NCBI GenBank assembly: GCA_028564705.1
Contig: JAPXFQ010002732.1
Span: 1,426,001-1,490,000, forward strand
Source of the DNA: Apricaphanius iberus
Lineage: Eukaryota > Chordata > Actinopteri > Cyprinodontiformes > Aphaniidae
Reading direction: 5' to 3'
DNA length: 64,000 nt
Below, piece after piece: positions 24,201-33,100 of this stretch (position 1 is its first letter; the number at the start of each line of letters is the position of its first letter). Both the position numbers and the translations under genes were made by a program. Under the pieces are notes generated by a model. That model saw nothing but the letters and a program-made list of their open reading frames with translations. It had not been told where the DNA came from and did not search any database.

Positions 24201-26776
24201 AAGAAAACAAACGAGCATTGAAAGAAACAGATGTTACCGAGAGACCACCATGATGAGCGCAGAGTCGGTACACACCCCTATCGCTTCGACAAGGACGTTA
24301 TCCACTTTGTTCTGCGTGCCTGCAAAGTTGGTAACGGGGATTTTTTTGTTTGTGGTGACGCTAGCCCATGCAGGGATTGTCCGTTTCACCTTCTTGCTTT
24401 TGGATTTCTTACGCTTGAAGCCGTCTTTCATCCTGCCACCAGAAGGAGCAACACAAGTTCAGTGTAGGGCCAATGGGTCAGCACGTTTCAAGCGATATTT
24501 CACTGTGATCGTTACCACCCTTATCTTTATCACATCCTCACCTTAGAAGGAGAACATAGCAGTGTGTGGAGCACTGTCCAGCCGCGCAGTCCGGGCATTT
24601 CACAATATCTCTGTTTGTCACCGGCAAGAGAGACAAAATTAAGTTTCAGAACATCTGTCTTGACGACCACAACGGTAATTTGAAATGCCACGAATCCAAG
24701 TGCTGATAGATGCAGAATTATTTACTGAGGTCTGGGAGGACAGGAGGAGGAAGAGGGTGAAATTTACAAAGAGCTCATCAAATACTACCTGGGTGCCATG
24801 TCATTCAGCAGTGTGAGATGCCGTCCAACGTCAAATATAAATAAAACGCACAATAAAAATAAAACATGCTTTAGTTTAACGCTTGTATGGCCGCAGAGAG
24901 CCTAGGTTTGAATTTTTTCTAAATAAATAAATGTCTCCATCACTACAATGTTTTCAACACAATCCTTCAGCATCTAGCTGCACTATCGTTTCTATCAGGT
25001 TGGATCATCTATCACTGCAGGAGTCAGTCAATGAAACATGACATAATTGGTAATAAGAAAATTCTGAATACTTTCTTGTAGAAATTGATTTGAAAGTTCA
25101 AAAATCTTTTTCTATTTTTTTATAATGGTTTGCCCTTTTCTACAGCTGAAATGGGAAGGAAAAATCCTGACGCCCATCTTAAGTTTTGTGTCTGAAAGGG
25201 TAAATAGTTTCCCATAGTGAACTGTTACTCAGTGTTGTCATTGAATGTCAGACAGATAATTAGGATAACAGTTAAAAAAAACTGTTTTATTAGCACTGAC
25301 CCATATCAATACTGAACTGGATCAGATTGAATAGATTCTTGAAATTTGAATCTGTACCCAGCCCTACATATAATGGCTCACAAAAATGATCGAGCTGCCC
25401 TGAATGGCTAGGAATATGCTTCATCACCCAATAATGTTGGGTTGTAATTTGTATACTGATATAGTATAAAAGTGTAAGTTTAAATTTTTCAGGCAAAACT
25501 TCTGACTGGTGTATAAGTGCTTAGAGTGGTTGGTGTGACGAGAAAAGTTCTGCTCAAGTCTAGGCTCAGGAAAGGAGAACTGTGTCAGGACAACTCATTT
25601 TCTAATAATCACTGCAACATCTTATGGAAAAATACGAGTGCATAAAGAGCGGGTTTGGTTTCAGTACATTTCACAATGGATTGTTTTTCCAAGGCTACAC
25701 TTAGCCGTTTTTATATTTCCAATAAAAAAATAATCAAATGTAACAATACAGACAGGCAGTCGACCATACGGGCTGAAACTGCTGACCTGCTAACTTATAA
25801 AGTCTGTTCTGCACGAGGAGTGGGAAATTCACTGTAAGCAGAAATCAAATGGACACAGAATGATGCTGGTCCAAAAACAAACTTTGTTAGTTTAGCATTG
25901 CACAGTCTAATACACTGCATGGACAGGCATTTTTTTTTTGCCCAAAGAGGACAAATAGAAAGACGACATCGTCTTCTCCTCCTGGACTCCTCCAAGACTG
26001 TGAGCACATCCGTCAGCTTGACTGATCAAGTACAGGGGAGGGTCGTCGTGGCTGTGACAGGACCTCGCGTCTTTTGGGAACCGAACACTGCAACCATGTG
26101 AGCAGTCACTTGTAATCCAGCAGAGGTAAGGATCATTCGAAAAGATAAAAGTGCTATCAAAGTGAAATATCGCAGCGTTTCCACTTGCAACCCGCGTTTA
26201 GGCCGTCAAACTCACTCTTTCCCGTCTTCAGTTTCTTCCTTGGGCTCCAAGGCTTCATCTTTGGCCTTCTCCGCCTTCCCCTCGGCCTCCCCGTCGCCTG
26301 ATGTCTCCCCCTCCTTACCCTCAGCTGGGGCAGCTGAAGACGCAGCCTGCTCCTCATCGGCAGGGGGCGACTCTTCAGACGAGGCTTCTGCTTCTTTCAT
26401 GTCAAACATAAACAGAACAATGAAGCACCAGCGTTATTTATTTTTATTTTCTACAGTAATATAAATCATACATGCAAATATGTCCAAACATATAAAATAA
26501 AAAAATATATCTAGTAAAATATTTTAAATCTACATATTGAGGACCTTAAAATATGTAAATCAATGAAAATATTTAACACTAGCACCATGCTGAGGTTAAA
26601 AAAGGTAAATAACTCCATTAACGTGCATAGTAGGCATTAATACACCCTGAGCTTGGTGAAATGTGCGTAGGGTGCTGCTGCTGAGGGGGATGGACGACCC
26701 CAGCCTCACCTTTCTCTGCGGCCGCAGAGGGAGCCTTCTCCTGGGTCGGAGTGGCGGCTGCTCGGCGTATCGGCAT
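14693..26776 (-). CDS. hp1bp3: hp1bp3, heterochromatin protein 1-binding protein 3
   Basis: Nuclear linker-histone-related protein that binds nucleosomal DNA and contributes to heterochromatin. Eleven coding exons: 26710-26776, 26216-26393, 24276-24432, 24052-24195, 21990-22049, 20501-20640, 20023-20113, 19705-19864, 16058-16169, 15813-15959, 14693-15272. Summed length is 1,836 nt, 611 codons plus stop, with every phase matching; the human long isoform is about 553 aa. Three H1/H5-type globular domains sit at about residues 121-195, 210-280 and 290-365, each ending in a G-x-G-(x)2-G-(T)-(F/Y) wing (GKGLSGTF, GTGARGTF, GHGFTGTY). An acidic N-terminal region precedes them, an acidic Asp/Glu tract follows (about 390-415), and a 190-residue Lys/Ser/Pro tail ends the protein. 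The start MPIRR corresponds to an internal Met of the human long form; an in-frame TGA in the upstream exon excludes an earlier start. The HP1-binding PxVxL motif is not evident. Confidence 0.93.
15348..15787. mobile_element. 440-bp palindromic MITE in hp1bp3 last intron
   Basis: Left end CAGTACAGCCCAAAAGTTTG and right end inverted CAGTACAGACCAAAAGTTTG begin terminal inverted repeats of roughly 60 bp with GGACACACCTTCTCATT. It resembles Tc1/mariner-type MITEs. The flanking duplication is not clear. It fills most of the 540-bp intron 15273-15812. Confidence 0.7.
15813..15959 (-). CDS. hp1bp3: hp1bp3 exon 11, acidic tract
   Basis: Encodes SPTVLYPDKFKDAPKKPAKR, then a run of Asp/Glu/Ser and APVRKR. 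Donor GTAAAT at 15812, only 25 bp from the end of a palindromic MITE. Confidence 0.9.
16058..16169 (-). CDS. hp1bp3: hp1bp3 exon 10, third globular domain C-half
   Basis: Encodes ANLRRTLTKCKVLGWMEQIT, GHGFTGTYQLSFPFYP. The intron upstream holds the 16.9-19.4 kb nested transposon pair. Donor GTAAAC. Confidence 0.93.
17837..19173. mobile_element. hAT element nested in 16905-19380
   Basis: Begins TAGGGGTGTGCGAT and ends inverted TAGGGATGGGCGAT. Flanking 8-mers ACCTGGAT and ACGTGGAT match at 7 of 8 positions. The motifs ATCGTGAT and ATTTTTGAG/GGGAGATCG are shared with the element at 36396-36851, so the two are copies of one family. Confidence 0.75.
18900..18935. repeat. TA/CA dinucleotide repeat
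   Basis: Short ATATAT-ACACAC-ATACAT run inside the hAT copy. Confidence 0.7.
19705..19864 (-). CDS. hp1bp3: hp1bp3 exon 9, third globular domain
   Basis: Encodes LKRAAKEAQLKGSTLEDAIT, then AMNEPKTCSTTSLRKYLVDS. MNEPKTCSTT is nearly invariant in HP1BP3. Donor GTGAGT. Confidence 0.94.
20023..20113 (-). CDS. hp1bp3: hp1bp3 exon 8, end of second globular domain
   Basis: Encodes PDLLKTALVRAVEKGYLEQI followed by the wing TGTGARGTFQ. Donor GTAGGT. Confidence 0.92.
20330..20420 (+). mobile_element. Short SINE/LINE 3' end fragment
   Basis: AAAGTGCCTTGAAATTACAT, TTGTGAATTGGCACTAAATA and the tail AACTGAATTGAG match the 3' end of a widespread fish interspersed repeat. A related minus-strand copy lies at 47521-47790. 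Confidence 0.55.
20501..20640 (-). CDS. hp1bp3: hp1bp3 exon 7, second globular domain
   Basis: Encodes KGAQKQESLGDALPLIITRL, then CEPKEASYNLIKKYLEQHFP. CEPKEASY is a strong family match. The position of the human PQVKL motif is occupied here by KQESL. Confidence 0.92.
21336..21920. mobile_element. PIF-Harbinger-type MITE, copy 1
   Basis: Ends GGCCACATCCACACTAAGCC and inverted AGCTACGTCCACACTAAGCC, flanked by TTA (21333-21335 and 21921-21923), the TWA duplication of Harbinger elements. 585 bp, no transposase. The same family as 44507-45116. Confidence 0.78.
21990..22049 (-). CDS. hp1bp3: hp1bp3 exon 6, wing of first globular domain
   Basis: 20 codons: LKGKGLSGTFAIGKAPPPSK, the conserved GKG-SGTF wing. 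It lies 70 bp right of a PIF-Harbinger insertion at 21336-21920. Donor GTGTGT. Confidence 0.88.
23609..23661. repeat. ATTACA simple repeat with palindromic centre
   Basis: ACAATT/AATTAC hexamer runs meeting in a self-complementary centre (ATTACAATTGTAAT). Confidence 0.7.
23655..23915. mobile_element. hAT-like fragment related to 12950-13295
   Basis: Shares AGTACC, CGATACTTCTAC and ATACCAGTATC words with the fragment at 12950-13295 and ends CACCCCTA. No matching other end was found. Confidence 0.4.
24052..24195 (-). CDS. hp1bp3: hp1bp3 exon 5, first globular domain core
   Basis: 48 codons beginning SCNERSGMSFQSVMKYILKK and ending EKGTIKQ: helices 2 and 3 of a winged-helix linker-histone fold. 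Donor GTAAAA. Confidence 0.9.
24276..24432 (-). CDS. hp1bp3: hp1bp3 exon 4, basic linker and start of first globular domain
   Basis: Encodes MKDGFKRKKSKSKKVKRTIP followed by AWASV, matching the family KK-TIPSWA segment, then NKVDNVLVEAIG, helix 1 of the first H15 domain. Donor GTGTGT. Confidence 0.88.
26216..26393 (-). CDS. hp1bp3: hp1bp3 exon 3, acidic N-terminal region
   Basis: Encodes a Glu/Ala/Ser-rich disordered segment (EAEASSEESPPADEEQAASS onward to EETEDGK). Donor GTGAGT. It matches the composition but not the exact sequence of the HP1BP3 N-terminus. Confidence 0.8.
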
Positions 26777-26791
26777 CACACAAGAATTAAT
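26710..26791 (-). CDS. hp1bp3: hp1bp3 exon 2, start codon at 26776
   Basis: The acceptor TTCGTTCAG precedes 26791. Coding starts at 26776 with MPIRRAAATPTQEKAPSAAA. Donor GTGAGG. After splicing to the noncoding exon, an in-frame TGA precedes the ATG. Confidence 0.85.
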
Positions 26792-27227
26792 CTGAACGAA
26801 AAGAAACAGTCATTGGCGTGAATACGTTTGGAATAGTTTGATTAATTTCTGTGCGTGCTCCCCACGAGCCAAACCCACGTCTTCATTCATTGCCTTCACC
26901 TGAAACTAGAGGTGTAATTTGTCGCGTGCGAAAAAGCACGACCACCTTCTAAACGGCGCGTGAACAGCCCTTCATATCCGCCAGCTTTTATCAAACCCGT
27001 CCACTCCTCTCCAAACAAAACAATGAGCTCCAAGAATTTTTTTTTCCCCTCGCAACATTCGCCATTTTGTCCGTGGGGTTGAGAGCGCAGTAATGGCGTC
27101 GCACAAGGCACACAAAATTCATTTGAGTTGCATGGAACAAAATCTCCACAGTCAGCGACTTTTCCGCGCATGGAATCGGTGCAAGTTGGTGTTCAGCAAA
27201 CCAGACATTAATGCAAAGCAAACTTAC

Positions 27228-27290
27228 CTTTCACTGCTCTGCTGAAAAGTGAATTAAGCTTCAGGTGAGATTTCTGCAGGATCCTTTATT
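27228..27290 (-). other. hp1bp3: hp1bp3 noncoding first exon (left/donor end at 27228 fixed)
   Basis: A strong donor GTGAAAG/GTAAGTT at 27228 on the minus strand ends a noncoding exon upstream of the ATG exon. The 5' boundary is approximate. Confidence 0.55.
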
Positions 27291-27299
27291 TCGATATCT

Positions 27300-27365
27300 C
27301 CGTTAACGAGCCCCGCCCCACTTGGACCTATGATGACGTACAGTGTCACGCGGCACGTCAGAGGA
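27300..27365 (-). promoter_or_regulatory. hp1bp3: Probable hp1bp3 core promoter
   Basis: Just upstream of the first exon are an Sp1-type GC box (27310-27319 on the plus strand reads GCCCCGCCCC) and a CRE-like TGACGTA at 27334-27340, with another ACGTCA at 27355-27360. A TATA box is not evident. This fits a housekeeping promoter. The transcription start is inferred. Confidence 0.5.
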
Positions 27366-27369
27366 TTCA

Positions 27370-29180
27370 AATAATAACCGAAAATGGGGTTTTTACGGCT
27401 GGAATAAGTAATCAAAAATGAAGCTTTTCTCCCCAATAATAATCAATTACTGTCAAAATATCGACACAAAATACGTTTAACTGGTAAAAATAAAACAAGA
27501 GCTTTTCTCTCACATTTTAACATTGTTTTGTTTTGGTTTTTGACTGCATCTTACCTGATGACCTCAGGTCACTGCTTGTTCAGATGATCGGTGCCCAATT
27601 TTTACAGCAACTCTTTTATGAAGGCATTTATCAGAATTTTTCCATCAAAGAAAAAGGTTTCTTCAATCAAAAAAAGTATATTATCAACCAAAAAAGCTTT
27701 ACTTAAAACAAAAACACAATTTCTGATTGAAGTCATAGTTGAGTTTTTTTAAGCAACTTTTTGTGATTGAAGTAACGTTTTGTTTGATTGAAAAGTTTTC
27801 TTCTGGATTAAAGCTTCTTTTTTTGATTAAACTTTTTTTTTTTGAAAAATAAAGATACATCAAACATCCCCAGGATAAAAACTAGGGTTCATACCTTCCC
27901 TTATTCAAGCCTGAGTCATTGGCGTCAAACGGCTTAAAGCAGTTAAAGTCCATGCACTGAAATTTTTAATAGACTCAAAAATTGTGCCGTACCATAGTTC
28001 AAAAGTCGGTAAATATTACATCTCGTTGCTGTGGACAACAAATACTGGGTTGATTAAAACTTTTGTGCAGGACTATACTCAAGTCAAGGATTTTTTTCCA
28101 ATTTATTTTCTCGTAAGTGTTGTAGTTATCAGAGATCTGTTTGGGTAAGAAGTCTCAGAATGAAGCCCAAACATCTTTTTACCCAGAAACACTCGCCAGC
28201 TCTTTATTCTGATCCCAAGGTCATCTAGGGAGGGAGGGAGATAGCTCCATCTATCCATCGGTATCCATCCATTTATCTATATAGTCCCCCAAACAGATTC
28301 TGCTATCTAGAACAAGCATGGACTAGATTTTTTTATGTGAAAACCCAGTGTTTCCCCAAATCCCTTATTTTAAAACTAGGAGAATCAGAGAATCTCTGAG
28401 GTTTTTTTTCTTCAAGCCTATGCAACTTTTCAGTTTTCCCCCCAGAAATGTTTAAAATAGACTTATAAGAGAAAATATTTTAGTATGCCAACAGAAAGCT
28501 AGCTTTATCCTGGCTATAATGTTATTGTCAAGGCATAGCTCTTCAACTTTGAACCCTTTCATAGATCAAATTCTATCCATAATGAAACATGAAAAATCAC
28601 AAGTGACACTGAGCAAAAAAAACAACAAAAAAAAACGACACTCAAGACCTTCAAAAGCTCCTTGGCACTAATGTTTTGTTTTAGCTGCATTGCTGATAAT
28701 TTAATCTTGTTAAATTAAAATGTGATAGTATTCCCCAATCTCAAAGTTAGCTAATTTAAACAGTTGTATTGTAAATAGGGGGTTGAAAAACAGTCAATAT
28801 TCTGGATTCAAAGCAAACATGCTTTTAGGATATGCTGTTTAAATAAATGCTCCTCCTTAGCTGTTCTGCTGTTTAAAGTGGGTATGTTTGATCATAGCGC
28901 ACATTAAACAGGTTTAGGATGGCTTAATTAATAAGTGCAAACCAAATTTGTGTGAGGTACAAAAAGGCTTCATTTCAAAAGACGGAAACATTGGAAGACG
29001 GCCCTCCGGCTGCGGCGGCTCCTGTTAGTTCGAGCATCTTTTCTCAGTCCAAACCACCCGATCGCTGTAACCTGAATGTGCCACACAGCCGGCAGTCATC
29101 GGAAGCGACCACGGTAATCCACCCCTTCTACGACAATAAGGAGTCACAAGAATCTGAACATTTTAAATACATTTTTTGTC
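27370..29180. other. Intergenic gap between hp1bp3 and eif4g3
   Basis: AT-rich. At 27650-27850 TTGATTGAA-like words recur about every 30-40 bp. No gene, RNA gene or clear transposon end seen. Confidence 0.5.
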
Positions 29181-30002
29181 TTTAATGTATTTACAAGCTT
29201 GACTCTGATCCGTAGGTCGGAAGTATTACAGGCATCATGTTTTCAGCGACCCTGGCTGTTAGCTTTTGAATGCTGAACTTTAGGTCTTCGTCACTTTCAT
29301 CAAGTTCTAAATTTGCATTGCTTCCCAGATGCATAACACCCCCTCCCCCCACTCTTTCTCTCTCGGGGTGCATGTGTTCATTCCAACACAGAACGAGCCA
29401 AGGGCGGAGGAAAATAACTTCCTGGTAATGACCAGATGACGTTTGACCGCCAACAGAGTTACGAGTTCTTGTATATTCACTCCTTTCTTTCATTTTTACC
29501 TCCCCTTCATCCTAAAATAAAGATGCTTTTACCCTGCTCTTAACCAGAGCAAAATCCAGGGAGGATATTTATCGTACAATTATGTTTGTTATTATACTTA
29601 ATTATATTGTTATTTCTGTTGTCGTGTTCTTGTTGTGAGCATCTGCAAATGTTAAATAATTTTCAGATATGCAGTCCTTAAAAAAATAATAAATTAAGGA
29701 GTCCAGAACCTATGTATCTTTAAGTCTCTTCTTAAAAAGTAACAAAAAAAGTCAGTTAAAATTTAAAACAAAAATATTTTCTATGTATGATACAGTATTT
29801 AGTGCTTCCACCGTCGGAATCCAAACTGAAGATGGCGGTATGTCTCAGGACTGTACCGCAGGGGGAAAGGGGGGGAACGAACGAACAAAACAAAAAAATC
29901 AAAGTTCCAGCCGTAAACACGTCGCCCTGTCCGTGCAGCCACTTGAAAAATTTGTTCTGCTGTCGAGGAATCCGCTACGCCGTGTCCCGGGAGTCGCCCT
30001 CG
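29181..30002 (-). other. eif4g3: eif4g3 3' UTR, candidate polyadenylation signal
   Basis: No canonical AATAAA was seen close to the stop on the minus strand. The variant ATTAAA occurs at 29186-29181, which would give a UTR of roughly 0.8 kb. Placement is tentative. Confidence 0.3.
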
Positions 30003-30184
30003 TCAATTATCCTCCGACTCCTCCTCCGCTTCCCGCAGCCAGGTGAAGAACGCCGTCACGGACTTGAGGGCCACGCCCTTACCCTGCTGCTCGGCAGGGT
30101 CTTTGCTCGACTCCCACTTGTAGAAAGCGTCCTCGGAGATGACGTCCTCGTCGTACAGACAGTCAAAGAACATCCGGAGGAGGT
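30003..30184 (-). CDS. eif4g3: eif4g3 terminal coding exon (W2, stop)
   Basis: [20 protein letters not shown], then [20 protein letters not shown], ending [11 protein letters not shown] and TGA at 30005-30003. This is the aromatic/acidic W2 end that in mammals docks MNK kinases. Confidence 0.97.
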
Positions 30185-33100
30185 CTGCAAACGAGCAAAA
30201 ACACAGCGGTCACACCTCGTTTCCCTCTGCATGAAATTAGACCCTGTATCGCTAATGTTGCACGCAGGTTTTATGCAAACCCGAATCAGAAAAAAGTTGG
30301 AAGTTGGAACAGTATGGAAAAGGCAATTTCACAGAAAGTAGTGATTTCTAAATTTACTTTGAATTGCATTTCATTGCAGACAATATGAACATAAAATTAT
30401 TCATTTTTTGTCTTCACCTCACTGTTACATATACATTATTTCCTGTCATTCAAACCTGCAACGCATTCAAAAAAAGGTTGGGACAGGAGCAATGTAGGGC
30501 TATTAAACAGGTAAACTCATTAAACAATGATGGGAACTGCAACAGGTGATGTCAACAGGTAATAATAATTATGATTTGTTACAAAAGCAGCAGGTCGAGT
30601 CACTTAGGAGCAAATATGGGCCGGGGATCAACAGTTTGCCAATAATTACATGAGAAAATTATAGACAATTTTAAATCCAACGTTCCTCAAAGAAAAATGG
30701 GAAGATATTTTGATATTACACCTTTAGCAGTGTATAACATCATTAAAAGATACAAGAAATCTGGGGGAATTTCAGTGCGTAAAGGGCAAGGGCAAACCCG
30801 TAAGTCGAACAACCGTGACGTCAGCACTCTTGGTCGGCACTGCATCAAGAATCGTCATTCAGCTATGAGCCATATATCCGCATGGGTTCAGGACTACTTT
30901 GGCAAACCATTGTCAATTACAACAATATGTCGTTACAGCCACAAATGCCAGGTAAAACTGTACTTTGCCAAAAGGAAGCTCTGTGCTAACAGGGTCCAGA
31001 AGCGCCGTGGATTCCGCTGGGCTGGGAGCCATCTGGGATGGACCAGTACAGTGGAAACATGTACTGTGGTCAGATGACTCAGTGTTTCAGGTAATACACG
31101 TTGTTTGCTCAGAACTGAAAAACAGGATCATCCAAACTGTTACCAACGCTAAGGTCTATCAAGGTATGGGGTTGTGTCAGTGCCCCTGGAAAAGGAAACT
31201 TGCACTTCTGTGATTACATAATTAATGCTAAAAAGTACATAGAAATTTCTTAGCACAATATGCTGCCTTCAAGTAGACATATTTTCCAGGAACGCCATGC
31301 GTATTTGAACAAGACAATGCCCGAATCTGTCTCCAACAAAGAATGTGTGGCGCATTTTTCATTGCAAAGTGCAACAACAAAGACCCCGTACTGTTGCCCA
31401 CCTTTAGACTTGTTTGCAGGAAGAATGGGACAAAATTACACCTGAAACACTTCATCAACTGGTTTGTTCAGTCCCTAAACATATTTAAGTGTTGTGAAAA
31501 GGAATGGCAACATTACGAAGTGGTTAAGGCTTTACTGGTCCTACTTTTTTTAAGTGTTGCAAGAACCAAAATTGGAATGTGTTTATTTTTGAAAGAATAA
31601 AAAGTCAAATAAAATTCACTAGGAACATATTCAATAAAAAGCTGTTGTATTGTTTTCAATCTAACACAGGTCAAAGATTATTAAATAAAGTACTTTCCTC
31701 AGTGTGATTTCAATTTAACATACCGCAACGACCTTTTCTGATTTGGGGTTGTCAAATGGATGCAAAATCTTTTATCACAATCTTGACATTGATCAGAAAC
31801 TTAGCCAGGTTGCCACTGTTTTCCTTTCCACAATGGTCATAACGCGGAGGACGTTTGGTTCGTGTTTCTACAAGTTTTCTATTTCACAATTCCTAGCATT
31901 ATCAAATGGAGATTTCTAAATGACTAGTTCTGTTTTTCAGGTCCAAATGTAATACTTTTCACCAAATTTAAAAAGTAAACAATTTTTTTTGTCATCAGTG
32001 GAAATGTAATTACAAGAAAAAAGGAAATCAAATTTTATACTTTTCAAGCCTGTACTGGAGCTGTATTTTGTGCTTTGGGAGTTTCTAAATGGTTTGTGCT
32101 TTAACAACAAAAACCCATCACTGTAAAGCATAAATTTTCATACAGTTAGCAACAGCTTTTATCCTGTTTATAATGTCAGTGTTCAGTACTGATCAAGTTG
32201 TTAGTGTTTTAACTTTAAAACCAGAGTAGTATATGCTTTTGTCGAGCACTTACTTGGAGGCTGATCGAGGGAAACGATCAGCGCCTGAAGTGCATAAAGT
32301 GCTTGCAGCTGTCGCTCAGTGTCTGAGTTAAGGTACTTAAGTAATACAGGCAACCTCTTCTGGATGATGGCCGTGTCCACGCGACAGTTGGGGTTCTCAT
32401 CTGTGGATTGAAGGCAAGTGGCAAAGTTGGGGGACGTGAAACGGTGCTGCTTGGATTCTGGTGCTGTTAAAATACTGCGATTAACTGAGTGGCGTCTCTT
32501 GTCCAGTAGCGCTTACCTTTCACCGCTGCCTTACACACGGCCGTCATCAAAGCCCTCAGGAAGGGAGACGAACTCGCCTGGGACTCATTAAGGTTCGCCT
32601 GGAATGTAAAACAAAATCTTTTTAAGGGGTGAAATCAGCTAAAGGAAAGGAACTCGGCATCATACGTTTTATCTTTCTAAAACTCGCTCTCTCAATGCTT
32701 TGACCGCAGCAGCAGCACGCTGTCTTTCTCACACACGGAAGTGCATAAAAAGGTGATTTACTCTAAAAGTTTCCATCGTAACACACCCCAAAATGTGTCC
32801 TAGATTAAAGGTACACATGTGCTCCATCTCCTGATGTAAAGTAGTAATTAACTTAGTGGTTAGTGGCTCTTTAAAGTCAGCTATGTTGCTTGTCGCAATA
32901 TTGAGACTTTGGCGCTTGGAGGGTTAAGTTGATATTTTTGTTTTGTTTTTTCTTTACATTTTCACCTATGGTAAAAAAAAAAGAGATGGATGAATCAAAT
33001 TTGGGGTTCTTTAAAAGTAGGTCATTGATGTATAGCATAAGATAGCCAGGGCTGCACAAACAATATATTTTCAACATTTTTTGATAGCTGTACATTATCA

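Noticed and set aside
22727..25372. TAGGGCTGGGTG at 22727 and CCCAGCCCTA ending at 25372 as one hAT element
   Set aside because: The ends look paired, but the flanking 8-mers differ (CCTCACAG against CATATAAT) and two hp1bp3 exons lie between; they are more likely ends of two different broken copies.
26162..26464. 100-codon plus-strand Ser/Ala frame
   Set aside because: Antisense shadow of hp1bp3 exon 3, whose GAA/GAG-rich codons read as Ser-rich on the other strand.
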